Position numbers and translations under genes: made by a program. Below, in pieces: positions 36,001 to 44,146 of a DNA stretch of 64,000 bases (positions are counted from its first letter, which is position 1; each line of letters starts with the position of its first letter). The notes under the pieces are model-generated. The model did no database searches, was not told the DNA's origin, and worked only from the letters and a program-made list of their open reading frames with translations. This stretch comes from Pseudomonas knackmussii B13. GTDB taxonomy: Bacteria > Pseudomonadota > Gammaproteobacteria > Pseudomonadales > Pseudomonadaceae. The DNA lies in the NCBI RefSeq assembly GCF_000689415.1, contig NZ_HG322950.1, positions 4,657,501 through 4,721,500 on the forward strand. Direction: 5' to 3'.

Positions 36001-36545
36001 TCGGCATCCAGATCACGCAGGCCGCCGCTGGCGGTGCGCAGCTGGTCGCGGCCTTCGCTCCAGTCTTCCAGCCAGTCGGCGCGGTAGACCTGGTACTGGT
36101 CGAACAGGTCGGCCAGGCGCTCGGCCAGCTGATAGCGCTTGCGCAGGTCGGCGTCGTCGGCGAGGAAGCGGCGCAGGGCGTGGAATTCCTCGCGCTCCAG
36201 CAGGGTCGGCAGCAGGCGCATGAGGCGCCAGGTGAGCGGCGCCTTGTCCAGCACCGAAACCTCGGGCACCGCCTCCTTGCCCAGCGCGCCGCGATAGGCC
36301 TGCCAGAGGAACTGCGCGGGCAATTGCACGTCGAGCGCGGCGGTGATGCCACAGCCACCGTCGGCAACATCGCGGCCCAGCGCCAGCTTCAGCCACTGGG
36401 CGATGCCGTTGCTCTGCACCAGGATGGTCTCGCTTTCCAGCGGCGCCAGCGGGTAACGCGCCATCCAGGCCACCAGCAGGTCGCGCAGCGCCTCCGGGTG
36501 GTTGCCATGGATGACCATCAGGCCGGGGCTCAGGGCTTCGCTCAT
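33044..36545 (-). pseudogene. recC: recC, RecBCD subunit, frameshifted by a 19-bp tandem duplication
   Basis: The gene reads normally from 36545 for about 807 codons (MSEALSPGLMVIHGNHPEAL start; SNGIAQWLKLALGRDVA; MRAIPFRLVCLLGMNDGDYP). It then enters 34085-34122, two copies of a 19-base unit with one difference. Nineteen added bases shift the frame; the upstream frame runs on out of phase to 33789. Deleting one copy restores GIDGLYTYAREWREVHRDEA and a 1160-codon RecC ending at 33044. RecC recognises Chi and holds RecB and RecD together, so loss would abolish RecBCD function. A sequencing or assembly error is the alternative. Confidence 0.85.
34085..34122. repeat. 19-bp tandem duplication inside recC
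   Basis: gtagagaccgtcgatgcct (34085-34103) is followed directly by gtagagcccgtcgatgcct (34104-34122), 18 of 19 identical. The extra 19 bases (one more than a multiple of three) cause the recC frameshift. Confidence 0.95.
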
Positions 36546-36616
36546 CGTTTCTTCCTATCTCTGGAGCGCGGGTGGGGATTTTCCACTGGGTGGGCATTCT
36601 AGCGGGGGCAGCAGTC

Positions 36617-36711
36617 CTGTAGGAGCGGACCTTGTCCGCGATCGCGGGCATGGCCCGCTCCTACAGGGTGGCATCGGCGCACGGTCTTTCGCGGATGGGA
36701 TCCGCTACAGC
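36617..36711. repeat. REP palindrome and half copy
   Basis: CTGTAGGAGCGG (from 36617) pairs with CCGCTCCTACAG (to 36665). A further half unit, cgcggatgggatccgctacag, ends at 36711. They lie between recC and a LysR gene. Confidence 0.8.
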
Positions 36712-37604
36712 GGTTGGCGCTCGGGGTTCAGGTAGAGGTCCACCTGCTCCGCCAGCCATTCGGCGAACAGCTCGACCTTGGCCTGCACCGCCTCGCGCTG
36801 CGGCCAGACCAGCCAGTAGGGATAGGCATAGGGCGCGCGCACTTCGCTCAGTTGCACCAGTTCGCCGCGACTCAGGGCGCCCGCCACCAGGCTGCGGCGT
36901 TCGATGGTCACGCCCAGGCCGAGGCGCAGGGCCTCGACCACCAGGTTGGAATCGTTGGCAGTGAATACGCCGTCTCCCTTGGGCAGTGGCACGCCCGCCG
37001 CCTGGCACCACGGCAGCCAGGATTCGAAGCCGTGGATCAATGGGCCGGCGAGGATTTCCGCCGGGGTTCGCGGCAGTCGTCCACCGTTGAAGTGCGGCGC
37101 GCAGACCGCCACCAGTTCGTCGTCGAACAGGCGCTGCTGGGCCAGCCCCTCCCAGTGCCCCTGGCCGATGCGCACGGCTGCGTCGGCCAGGCCCTGGCGC
37201 AGGTCGATGACCTCCAGGCTGGCCAGCAGGCGCAAGCGAAACTGTGGATAACGCTCGCGGAACGACGGCAGGCGCGGCAGCAGCCATTGCTGGCCGAACG
37301 ACGGCAGCACGGCGATCACCAGCTCGCCCTCGCTGGGCCGGGCGCGAGCCAGGCGGGTCGCCTCGGCGATGTCACGCAGCGCGCGACGCACCTGCAGGGC
37401 ATACAGCCGGCCCTCCTCGCTCAGGCGCAAGCCACGGCCCTCGCGCTGTAGCAGGGTGATGCCGAGCAGCTCTTCGAGCTGACGCACCTGCTGGCTCACC
37501 GCCGAGTGGGTGACATGCAGTTCGGCAGCCGCCAGGGTCACGCTGCCCAGCCGGGCGACGGCCTCGAAACTGCGCAGCGCGGAAAGCGGTGGATAGGCGC
37601 TCAT
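36705..37604 (-). CDS. LysR-family transcriptional regulator (GcvA-like group)
   Basis: A 299-residue LTTR. The N-terminal helix-turn-helix (PPLSALRSFEAVARLGSVTL, HVTHSAVSQQVRQLEELLG) leads to a type 2 periplasmic-binding-like effector domain (~90-290). The ATG at 37604 gives the MSAYPPLSALRSFEA start typical of the GcvA/AmpR-like subgroup. An upstream TTG at 37622 is possible. Divergent from the GST gene 138 bp away, which is its likely target. The effector is unknown. Confidence 0.88.
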   Translation of the reverse strand: MSAYPPLSALRSFEAVARLGSVTLAAAELHVTHSAVSQQVRQLEELLGITLLQREGRGLRLSEEGRLYALQVRRALRDIAEATRLARARPSEGELVIAVLPSFGQQWLLPRLPSFRERYPQFRLRLLASLEVIDLRQGLADAAVRIGQGHWEGLAQQRLFDDELVAVCAPHFNGGRLPRTPAEILAGPLIHGFESWLPWCQAAGVPLPKGDGVFTANDSNLVVEALRLGLGVTIERRSLVAGALSRGELVQLSEVRAPYAYPYWLVWPQREAVQAKVELFAEWLAEQVDLYLNPERQPL

Positions 37605-37742
37605 GTAAGTTTTTCTAACCAATGCAGTTATTAATCATCGATTTTTCCGCCCCTGAGGAACGGCTAGATTTGGCACTAACAGCGGGTTAGCCGGCCAATC
37701 CCCGCAAACGGACCATGTAATCTCCAATAACAGGAAGCCCTC

Positions 37743-38345
37743 ATGCAACTGATCGGAATGCTCGACTCGCCCTACGTTCGCCGCGTGGCCATCAGCCTGC
37801 GCCTGCTGGATATCGACTTCAGCCATCGCTCGCTCTCGGTGTTCCGCCACTACGAGGAATTCCGCGCGATCAACCCGGTGGTGAAGGCGCCGACCCTGGT
37901 GCTCGACGACGGCCAGGTGCTGATGGATTCCAGCCTGATGATCGAGCTGCTGGAGCACCAGGCCGGGCGCAGCCTGATGCCCGCCGAACCGGCGGAGCGG
38001 GTGCGCGCCACGCGCTTGCTGGGCCTGGCCCTGGCGGCTTGCGAGAAGGCCGTGCAGATGTACTACGAACTGCAGCGCGCCGAGGGCCGCCGCGACCCGG
38101 ACTGGTTCGCCCGCGTCGATCAGCAACTGCGCGCAGCCTGCACCGGCCTGGAGCTGGAACTGCTAACGCAACCGCTGCCGCGCGACGGGCGCATCGACCA
38201 GGCGGGCCTGAGCATCGCCGTGGCCTGGCGCTTCATCCAGCTGGTGCACGCCGAGCGCATCGCCGCCGGCGACTATCCGGGGCTGGCCAAGTGGTCGGCG
38301 TATGCCGAGACGCTGGAGGCGTTCAAGGCGTTTCCGCCGGTTTGA
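37743..38345 (+). CDS. Glutathione S-transferase family protein
   Basis: A 200-residue GST. The N-terminal thioredoxin fold is MQLIGMLDSPYVRRVAISL (Ser/Tyr at the active-site position), with NPVVKAPTLVLDDGQVLMDSSLMIEL forming the glutathione site (cis-Pro and DS motif). The all-helical C-terminal domain runs ~90-195. The electrophile substrate is unknown. It is likely regulated by the divergent LysR protein. Confidence 0.88.
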   Translation: MQLIGMLDSPYVRRVAISLRLLDIDFSHRSLSVFRHYEEFRAINPVVKAPTLVLDDGQVLMDSSLMIELLEHQAGRSLMPAEPAERVRATRLLGLALAACEKAVQMYYELQRAEGRRDPDWFARVDQQLRAACTGLELELLTQPLPRDGRIDQAGLSIAVAWRFIQLVHAERIAAGDYPGLAKWSAYAETLEAFKAFPPV

Positions 38346-38373
38346 AATTACGCGCCGTGATGCGTAGCTCGTC

Positions 38374-38397
38374 GTAGGAGCGAGCTTGCTCGCGAAC
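38374..38397. repeat. Single REP unit
   Basis: gtaggagcgagcttgctcgc then gaac, the same 24-base unit as at 20769, 24054, 24096 and 45440. It lies 28 bases after the GST stop codon. Confidence 0.9.
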
Positions 38398-39167
38398 CTG
38401 ATTCCGCGCCGATCTTCCAACTCGTCTTCCCCACGAACGCGGGACAGCGCTTGCGCAGAACGCGCTTTAGCGCGGCCCGAAGGGCGAGCGGAGCGAGTCA
38501 TCCAGAAACGTCTTGTGTGGTGTAGCGCGCCGCTTTGGCGTGTTCGGACGTTTCTTGTTTCGCCCCCTCGGGCGACCCACTTTGGCAAACGGTGGGACGC
38601 CACCCCGGCCCAAAGTGGGCAAAGGTCTTGTCCCGACATACGGGTCCGGCGGAGCCGGACTTCCCTCGCACATCCCCACGCACCCGGAGGCCCGCCCCGA
38701 CAGTACGTCCCTGTACTGGTCGGGGCTTTTGCGACATCCATGTCGCGCAACCTCCTCTGCGCGGGCTTTGCTCGGCCTTCTGTAAGGGGCGCTCCGGTGC
38801 GCGCGGATGTTTCGCTGGAAGACCTATAGACGAGAGCCAGAGCCGCGGGACGGCTCTTGTAGGGCCAATAACCCCGAAGGGGTTATCCGCCGCGCATAAC
38901 CGCGAACGGTTGTGCGCCCTACGGGCCAATCCGCCCTCACAGTGCAAAATTTTTGCACTTAACCAGCAGCAACATTCATTGGATGCAATGCAGGCACCTG
39001 CCTAGCATGGGCGCCATCCGCCCTGGCGCGGATGCCGTTCCATCGACTTTCCAGGAAGCGCTCGCCGGATTCCGCCCCTCTGAGGGCGTTGCCAGGTGGC
39101 GCCCGAGTGCCATGCAAGCTTTGACTGCCCTGAGTTTCGGCCGCGCCCGTGGTGGCGAGGTGCCGAG
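38398..39167. repeat. Gene-free 770-bp stretch dominated by hairpins
   Basis: No convincing gene. Between 38576 and 38917 at least six stable hairpins follow one another: CCCACTTTGG/CCAAAGTGGG (38576, 38619) enclosing GGTGG/CCACC; GTCCGGC/GCCGGAC (38644-38660); a 12-bp bulged stem at 38695-38725 followed by CTTTT, which looks like a terminator; GCGACA/TGTCGC (38731-38746); ATAACCCC/GGGGTTAT (38868-38886); and GCGCATAACCG/CGGTTGTGCGC (38892-38917). Several frames are open here but their codon use follows the palindromes, so I treat the stretch as repeats, not genes. Confidence 0.6.
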
Positions 39168-40298
39168 TTGATTTCCGCTGCCTTTTCCACCTGGCTTCGG
39201 CGCCTGGCGCCTTGTGCCGGGCCATCTTCCAACCGTGAGTGGCTGCGCGCCGTGCTCGGCTGTGGCCTGGCGCTGGGCCTCAGCATGCCTTTCTGCGCCT
39301 GGCTGTTCGGCGTCGACTCCGTGCTGCGCGTCGGCCCGCCGCTGGCGGCTTCCGCCCTGCTGGCCATCGCCGTGCCTTCCAGCCCGCTGGCGCAGCCTTG
39401 GTCGCTGCTGGGCGGCAACCTGGTGGCGGCGCTGGTCGGCTTGCTGGTCGGCCACTGGCTTGGCCACAGCTGGCCGCAGGCTTCGCTGGCAATGGCCCTT
39501 GCCGTGTTCTTCATGCTCGGCCTGCGCTGCCTGCATCCGCCTAGCACCGCCATGGCCTTCAGCCTGTGCCTGGGCGGCCCACTGGTGGATCAGCAGTTGC
39601 TGCATCTTCTGCTGCCAGTGGCCGTGGGCTCGCTGACGTTGATCGGCCTGGCGCTGCTCTACAACAACCTCACTCGCGCACCCTACCCTCGCCAGTTGGT
39701 GGCGCCAGCGAGCAATCCGCACCACACCCGCGACCCGCTGCCCGGCGAGCGTCTGGGGTTCCGTAGCGATGATCTGGAGCAAGCCCTGGCCAGCGTCGGC
39801 GGCTTCGTCGACGTCACCCGCGACGACCTGGAGCGCCTGCTCCACGTGGCCGAGAAGCACGCCAGCGAACGCCTGCTCGGCGGCATCACCGCGAAGGACA
39901 TCATGTCCCGCGACATTCGCTCGACCAGCCCGGACGCGCGCATCGAGCAGGCCTGGACGCTCCTGGACTCCCACCACCTGAAGGCCCTGCCGGTGCTCGA
40001 CCGCGGTCGCCTGGTGGGCATCCTCACCCTCAGCGACCTGTTCCGCGGCCAGCGCCGCCTGAGCTCGCCGTTCGGCCAGCGGGTGGGCAACCTGATGACG
40101 CACAAGGTGCAGACGCTGCGGGCTGACGCGCCGCTGCCGGAACTGATCGAGCGGCTGTCCGACCAGGGCTGGCATTGCCTGCCGGTGCTCGACGAGAAGG
40201 GACAACTGGCCGGTATGCTCAGCCAGAGCGACCTTATCGCCGCCTTCCGCCACCTCTGGCTGCAGCCAGCGGCGGAGCCGCAGCGGATGGCGGTCTAG
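39168..40298 (+). CDS. HPP-family membrane protein with tandem CBS domains
   Basis: A 376-residue protein. Residues ~20-165 form an HPP domain of four to five helices, with the RCLHPPSTAMAFSL motif that names the family. Two CBS domains follow (~240-295 and ~310-365; KDIMSRDIRSTSPDARIEQAWTLL, GILTLSDLF, LPVLDEKGQLAGMLSQSDLI), which may sense adenine nucleotides. HPP proteins of cyanobacteria and plants have been linked to nitrite transport, but function in proteobacteria is not settled. The TTG at 39168 is chosen because GCGAGG lies seven bases upstream and the frame before it is unconserved. Confidence 0.8.
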   Translation: MISAAFSTWLRRLAPCAGPSSNREWLRAVLGCGLALGLSMPFCAWLFGVDSVLRVGPPLAASALLAIAVPSSPLAQPWSLLGGNLVAALVGLLVGHWLGHSWPQASLAMALAVFFMLGLRCLHPPSTAMAFSLCLGGPLVDQQLLHLLLPVAVGSLTLIGLALLYNNLTRAPYPRQLVAPASNPHHTRDPLPGERLGFRSDDLEQALASVGGFVDVTRDDLERLLHVAEKHASERLLGGITAKDIMSRDIRSTSPDARIEQAWTLLDSHHLKALPVLDRGRLVGILTLSDLFRGQRRLSSPFGQRVGNLMTHKVQTLRADAPLPELIERLSDQGWHCLPVLDEKGQLAGMLSQSDLIAAFRHLWLQPAAEPQRMAV

Positions 40299-41158
40299 GT
40301 TTCGTAGTCCCAGCGCTGCGACCAGTCGATGTCTTCCGCGACAACTTCGCGCAGCACGGCGAAGGCTCGCTGCAAGGCCGGGGAGTCCTTGTCGCGCGAG
40401 TACACGAGGTAGGTCGGGAAGATGAATTCCGGGGCCTGTGGCACACGTTCGAGCACCCCGGCCTGCAGGTAGCTGTGCACCACCCGCGTGCGGAAGTAGC
40501 CGCTGCCGCCGCACTGCAGCATGTACTGCAAGGCCAGCGGACCCAGGCTGAAGCTGCTCGCGCCGTGCGCCCGCTCCGGCAGCGCGGCATCGTGCTGGCG
40601 GCGGAATTCCGGGCCCCAGTCGATATAGAGATAGGGCTCGGGCTGCTGGGCCGAACGCACCAGGATCAGCTTCTCCTCCAGCACCTGCTCCACCTGCATG
40701 CCAGGCCAGTAGTCCGGGCGGTAGACCAGCGCGGCGTCGAGCAGGCCCTGCCCGAGTTGTTTCTGCAATTGCTCGCCGCTGCCGATCTCGACGTGCAGCG
40801 CCAGGGTCGGCATCTGCCGGCGCAGGCGCACCGTCCAGCCGAGCATCAGCGGATTGCACAGGCTCAGTTCGCCGCCGATGCTCAGCACCTCGCGGAAGCC
40901 ATCGGGTAGCGGCAGGTCGCGGCGCGCCGCCTCCCAGGTACGCACCAGCTGGTCGGCGTAGCCGAGGAAGCGCTCGCCCTCGGCGGTCAACCTTGCGCCG
41001 GCACGGCTGCGCTGGAACAGCCGGCAGCCGAGCTGCGTCTCCAGGTTGCGCACCCGCGCGGTGACCGTCGTCTGGGTCACGTGCAGGCGCTCGGCGGCAG
41101 CAACGAAGCTGCCGTAGCGGGCGATTTCCAGGAAGGTGCGCGCGAGATCGATGTCCAT
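40295..41158 (-). CDS. LysR-family transcriptional regulator
   Basis: A 287-residue LTTR with an HdfR-like start: MDIDLARTFLEIARYGSFVA, then HVTQTTVTARVRNLETQLGCRLFQR (helix-turn-helix). The effector domain covers ~90-285. It lies 33 bp downstream of an MFS transporter gene on the same strand and overlaps the end of the HPP-CBS gene by four bases (convergent). It may regulate the transporter, but the effector is unknown. Confidence 0.88.
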   Translation of the reverse strand: MDIDLARTFLEIARYGSFVAAAERLHVTQTTVTARVRNLETQLGCRLFQRSRAGARLTAEGERFLGYADQLVRTWEAARRDLPLPDGFREVLSIGGELSLCNPLMLGWTVRLRRQMPTLALHVEIGSGEQLQKQLGQGLLDAALVYRPDYWPGMQVEQVLEEKLILVRSAQQPEPYLYIDWGPEFRRQHDAALPERAHGASSFSLGPLALQYMLQCGGSGYFRTRVVHSYLQAGVLERVPQAPEFIFPTYLVYSRDKDSPALQRAFAVLREVVAEDIDWSQRWDYET

Positions 41159-41191
41159 GGGCAGGCCGGGCGCTGCGGGAAACTCCGCAGT

Positions 41192-42394
41192 CTAGTCGAA
41201 GTGCAATTCCTCGTGGTTCTGCTGGGTCCGGCGCAACAGCACCAGGCAGATGACGAACCCGCAGGCGGCGAGTAGCGCCGCCACGAGGAAGATGCTGGCG
41301 TAGTCGCTGTGGGCGGCGATAGCCCCCATCAACGGCCCAGCCACACCCAGGGCGAGGTCGAAGAACAAGGCATAGGCGCCCAGCGCCGAACTGCGGCTGG
41401 CCGCCGGAATGCGCAGTACCGCTTCAACGCCCAGCGCCGGGTAGACCAGCGACAGCCCGGCGCCAGTCAGCGCCGTGCCGAGCAGAGCGAAGACCGGGCT
41501 CGGCGCCTGCCACAGCAGCAGCAAGCCGAGGCTTTCCAGCAGCAGGCAGAGCACCGCGACATTGAAGCCGCCGAAGCGGTTGATGGTCCAGGAGAACAGC
41601 AGGCGCGCGCCGACGAAGCTGACGCCGAACAGGCTCAGGCACCAGGCCGGATCGGCCCAGCCGCGGCTGCCGTAATAGAGGGTGATGAAGGTCGCCAGGC
41701 TGCCGAAGCCGATCGAACCCAGGGCCACGCACAGGCCATAAGGCAGCACCTTGCCGAGCACCTGCAGGAAGGCCATGCGCTGACCGGCGACGACAGCCAC
41801 GGCCGGCTTGCCGCGCGCCAGCAACAAGCCGAGGGCAGCAAGCGCAAGGATACCCGCGCCCAGGCTCCAGAGCCCCAGGCGGCCGGCCAGGGTCACGCCC
41901 AGCGGCGCGCCCAGGGCGATCCCGCCGTAGCAGACGATGCCGTTCCAAGAGATCACCTTGGCGGTGTTCTGCGCGCCGACCCGGGCGATACCCCAGCTCG
42001 CCGTGCCTATGCCCATCAGGCCCTGGGCGAAGCCGATCAGCACGCGGCTCGCGAGCAGCAGGGCGAGGCTGGCCCAGACCAGCGTCGGCAGGCTGGTCGC
42101 CAGCAGCACCAGCAAGCCGCCGGCTGCCAGGGCCAGCAAGCCGTAGACCACCGCTCGCTTGGCCCCGAGGGTGTCGGTCAGGCGCCCGGCCAGCGGCCGC
42201 GAGGCCAGGGTCGAGAGATACTGGGTGCCGATCACCAGGCCGGCGGTGGTGGCGTCGAAACCGAGGTCGTGATGGACGAAGCCGGGCAGCACCGGCAACA
42301 GGAAACCGATGCAGAGGAACAGCAAGAAAGTGAAGCTGACGATGGAGACGATCTGCAGGGTGACGGCGATCGGACGCTGCTCGGGCGAGCTCAT
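41192..42394 (-). CDS. MFS transporter (YfcJ/YhhS-like)
   Basis: A 400-residue major-facilitator protein with twelve predicted helices. It has the motif A region GRLTDTLGAKRAV between helices 2 and 3 and PLAGRLTD, similar to the YhhS/YfcJ group of small-molecule exporters. The substrate is unknown. Followed by a LysR regulator in the same orientation. Confidence 0.88.
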   Translation of the reverse strand: MSSPEQRPIAVTLQIVSIVSFTFLLFLCIGFLLPVLPGFVHHDLGFDATTAGLVIGTQYLSTLASRPLAGRLTDTLGAKRAVVYGLLALAAGGLLVLLATSLPTLVWASLALLLASRVLIGFAQGLMGIGTASWGIARVGAQNTAKVISWNGIVCYGGIALGAPLGVTLAGRLGLWSLGAGILALAALGLLLARGKPAVAVVAGQRMAFLQVLGKVLPYGLCVALGSIGFGSLATFITLYYGSRGWADPAWCLSLFGVSFVGARLLFSWTINRFGGFNVAVLCLLLESLGLLLLWQAPSPVFALLGTALTGAGLSLVYPALGVEAVLRIPAASRSSALGAYALFFDLALGVAGPLMGAIAAHSDYASIFLVAALLAACGFVICLVLLRRTQQNHEELHFD

Positions 42395-42540
42395 GAACGG
42401 GCCTGGCGCAAGGGCGGTGAAATGACAGCCGTCATCATTGCCCGGCGCCGGGAAAATTGAAAGCTCCCTATCGATCTGCCGCCGAGCGGGTCGCGACCAG
42501 CGCCTATAGTTGATGGACGCCCAACCCGAGGAGGCCCGCC

Positions 42541-42771
42541 ATGGACACCAGCCCGCACAACTTCGCCGCCCTGTTCAAGCAACTCGGCCTGCCCAACAGT
42601 CACCAGGAGATCGACGCCTTCCTGGCCGCCCACCGCCTTGCCGATGGCCAGGCGCTGGCCGATGCGCCTTTCTGGAACGCGGCCCAGGCCGAGTTCCTGC
42701 GCGAAGCCCTGGAGGAAGACTCCGACTGGGCCGAAGAAGTCGACGAACTGGCCTGCCGCCTGAGCCGCTGA
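42541..42771 (+). CDS. DUF2789 protein
   Basis: A 76-residue acidic protein matching DUF2789: FAALFKQLGLPNSHQEIDAFL, then APFWNAAQAEFLREAL and DSDWAEEVDELACRL. The family is small, all-helical and of unknown function, and is common in Pseudomonas. GAGGAGG precedes the ATG. It lies between divergent MFS and convergent dmeR-like genes and is probably transcribed alone. Confidence 0.88.
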   Translation: MDTSPHNFAALFKQLGLPNSHQEIDAFLAAHRLADGQALADAPFWNAAQAEFLREALEEDSDWAEEVDELACRLSR

Positions 42772-42788
42772 GCGCCTCGCGCTAGTGG

Positions 42789-43067
42789 CTACTTGAGGTA
42801 GGAGCGCAGGACGCCCATCACCTGATCCAGGTCGTCCTCGCGCTCGCGCGGGGTGCGCCCCTCTTCCAGCAGATGCTCGCGCAGGTGCCCTTCGAGCACC
42901 TCGGCCATCAGCCCGTTGACCGCGCCACGGATGGCGGCGATCTGCTGCAGCACGGCGGCGCAGTCGCCGTCCTCCTTTTCCAGGGCGCGCTCCAGCGCCT
43001 CGCTCTGTCCCTTGATGCGGCGAATGCGGGTCAGCAATTTGCGCTTGTCGCGAACGGTATGGGCCAT
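42789..43067 (-). CDS. RcnR/DmeR-type Ni/Co-sensing repressor
   Basis: A 92-residue all-helical repressor of the CsoR/RcnR/FrmR family. The N-terminus MAHTVRDKRKLLTRI and the core DCAAVLQQIAAIRGAVNGLM closely resemble E. coli RcnR. Candidate Ni/Co ligands are His3, Cys36 and two His in EGHLREHL (61 and 65), matching RcnR's His3, Cys35, His60 and His64; FrmR-type formaldehyde sensors lack that set. It is divergent from a DmeF-type exporter, so it is the likely metal-responsive repressor of both. It would bind the AGTATA repeats in the 63-bp intergenic region. Confidence 0.85.
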   Translation of the reverse strand: MAHTVRDKRKLLTRIRRIKGQSEALERALEKEDGDCAAVLQQIAAIRGAVNGLMAEVLEGHLREHLLEEGRTPREREDDLDQVMGVLRSYLK

Positions 43068-43083
43068 GAGCTCCCTCCGTGAA

Positions 43084-43104
43084 AGTATACTGGAGTATAG
43101 TATA
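43084..43104. promoter_or_regulatory. Probable operator for the RcnR/DmeR-type repressor
   Basis: AGTATA occurs at 43084 and 43094 (ten bases apart), with a further GTATA at 43100. TATACT-GG-AGTATA (43086-43099) is a perfect inverted repeat. The site lies between the divergent repressor and exporter genes. RcnR-family operators combine inverted AGTA/TACT with a G tract; here the G tract is only two bases. Confidence 0.6.
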
Positions 43105-43130
43105 TAAATCGGTTTTCCGGACATTGTCTC

Positions 43131-44075
43131 ATGCACGCCCATAGCCCCGACACGCACCACCACGATTTCCACGAAAGCAACCCGCTCGCCGAGCGCAACA
43201 CGCTGCGCGCCGTGATTCTCACCGCCGTGATGATGGTCCTGGAGATCGCCGGCGGCTGGTACTACAACTCCATGGCCCTGCTCGCCGACGGCTGGCACAT
43301 GAGCTCCCATGCGCTGGCCCTGGGCCTGGCCTTCTTCGCCTACGTGGCGGCGCGCCGGCTCAAGGGTGACAAGCGTTTCGCCTTCGGCACCTGGAAGATC
43401 GAAGTGCTGGCCAGCTACAGCAGCGCCCTGCTGCTGATCGGCGTGGCGGCACTGATGTTGTTCGAATCGGTGCAACGGCTGATCAGCCCGTCGCCGATCC
43501 ACTACACCCAGGCCATCGCCATCGCCGTGCTCGGCCTGCTGGTCAACCTGGTCTGCGCCTGGTTGCTCAAGGACGATCACCACCACCATCACGGCCATGG
43601 CCACGATCACCATGGCCACGACCACCACGGGCATGACGATCACCACCACGGCCACGACCTGAACCTGCGCGCCGCCTACCTGCATGTGCTGGCCGACGCC
43701 GCCACCTCGGTGCTGGCGATTCTCGCCCTGCTCGGCGGCAGCCTCTGGGGTGCCGCCTGGCTCGACCCGCTGATGGGCATCGTCGGTGCGGTGCTGGTGG
43801 CGGTCTGGGCGATCGGCCTGCTGCGCCAGAGCAGTCGCGTGCTGCTGGACGCCGAGATGGACGCCCCGGTGATCGTCGAGATACACGAGGCCATCGCCGC
43901 CGGCCCCTACCCCGCGCGGATCACCGACCTGCACCTGTGGCGCGTGGGCAAGGGCCAGTACGCCTGCATCCTCAGCCTGAGCACGAGCAGCGAGGCGCGC
44001 CCGGCCGACTTCAAGGTGCTGCTCGGCGTGCACGAGGAGTTGGTCCACGTGACCGTCGAGGTCAACCCGGCCTGA
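43131..44075 (+). CDS. dmeF: Co(II)/Ni(II) exporter DmeF (CDF family)
   Basis: A 314-residue cation-diffusion-facilitator with six helices. The DmeF marks are present: N-terminal HHHDFHESNPLAERNTLRAV, MALLADGWHMSSHALAL (metal site Asp/His) and RRLKGDKRFAFGTWK. The loop between helices IV and V (~149-175) is a His/Asp/Gly-rich run with more than a dozen histidines, likely a metal-collecting loop. The second metal site is HVLADAATSVLAIL. A cytoplasmic domain follows. It exports cobalt and nickel. It is divergent from the RcnR/DmeR-type gene, its likely repressor. Confidence 0.9.
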   Translation: MHAHSPDTHHHDFHESNPLAERNTLRAVILTAVMMVLEIAGGWYYNSMALLADGWHMSSHALALGLAFFAYVAARRLKGDKRFAFGTWKIEVLASYSSALLLIGVAALMLFESVQRLISPSPIHYTQAIAIAVLGLLVNLVCAWLLKDDHHHHHGHGHDHHGHDHHGHDDHHHGHDLNLRAAYLHVLADAATSVLAILALLGGSLWGAAWLDPLMGIVGAVLVAVWAIGLLRQSSRVLLDAEMDAPVIVEIHEAIAAGPYPARITDLHLWRVGKGQYACILSLSTSSEARPADFKVLLGVHEELVHVTVEVNPA

Positions 44076-44146
44076 CCCGCCCGGCGGCCTTTGACGCGGG
44101 CGGCCGGCTGCGGCCTAATGCACGCCCCGATAGCCGCCCGCGCCCC

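Noticed and set aside
38386..39005. Several Pro/Arg-rich frames in the hairpin region
   Set aside because: Their codons follow palindromic repeats and overlap each other on both strands. Treated as a repeat cassette, although similar frames are often annotated as hypothetical proteins.
38976..40859. 627-residue frame antisense to the HPP-CBS and LysR genes
   Set aside because: Spans two unrelated genes and a repeat region, no ribosome site, and biased shadow composition.
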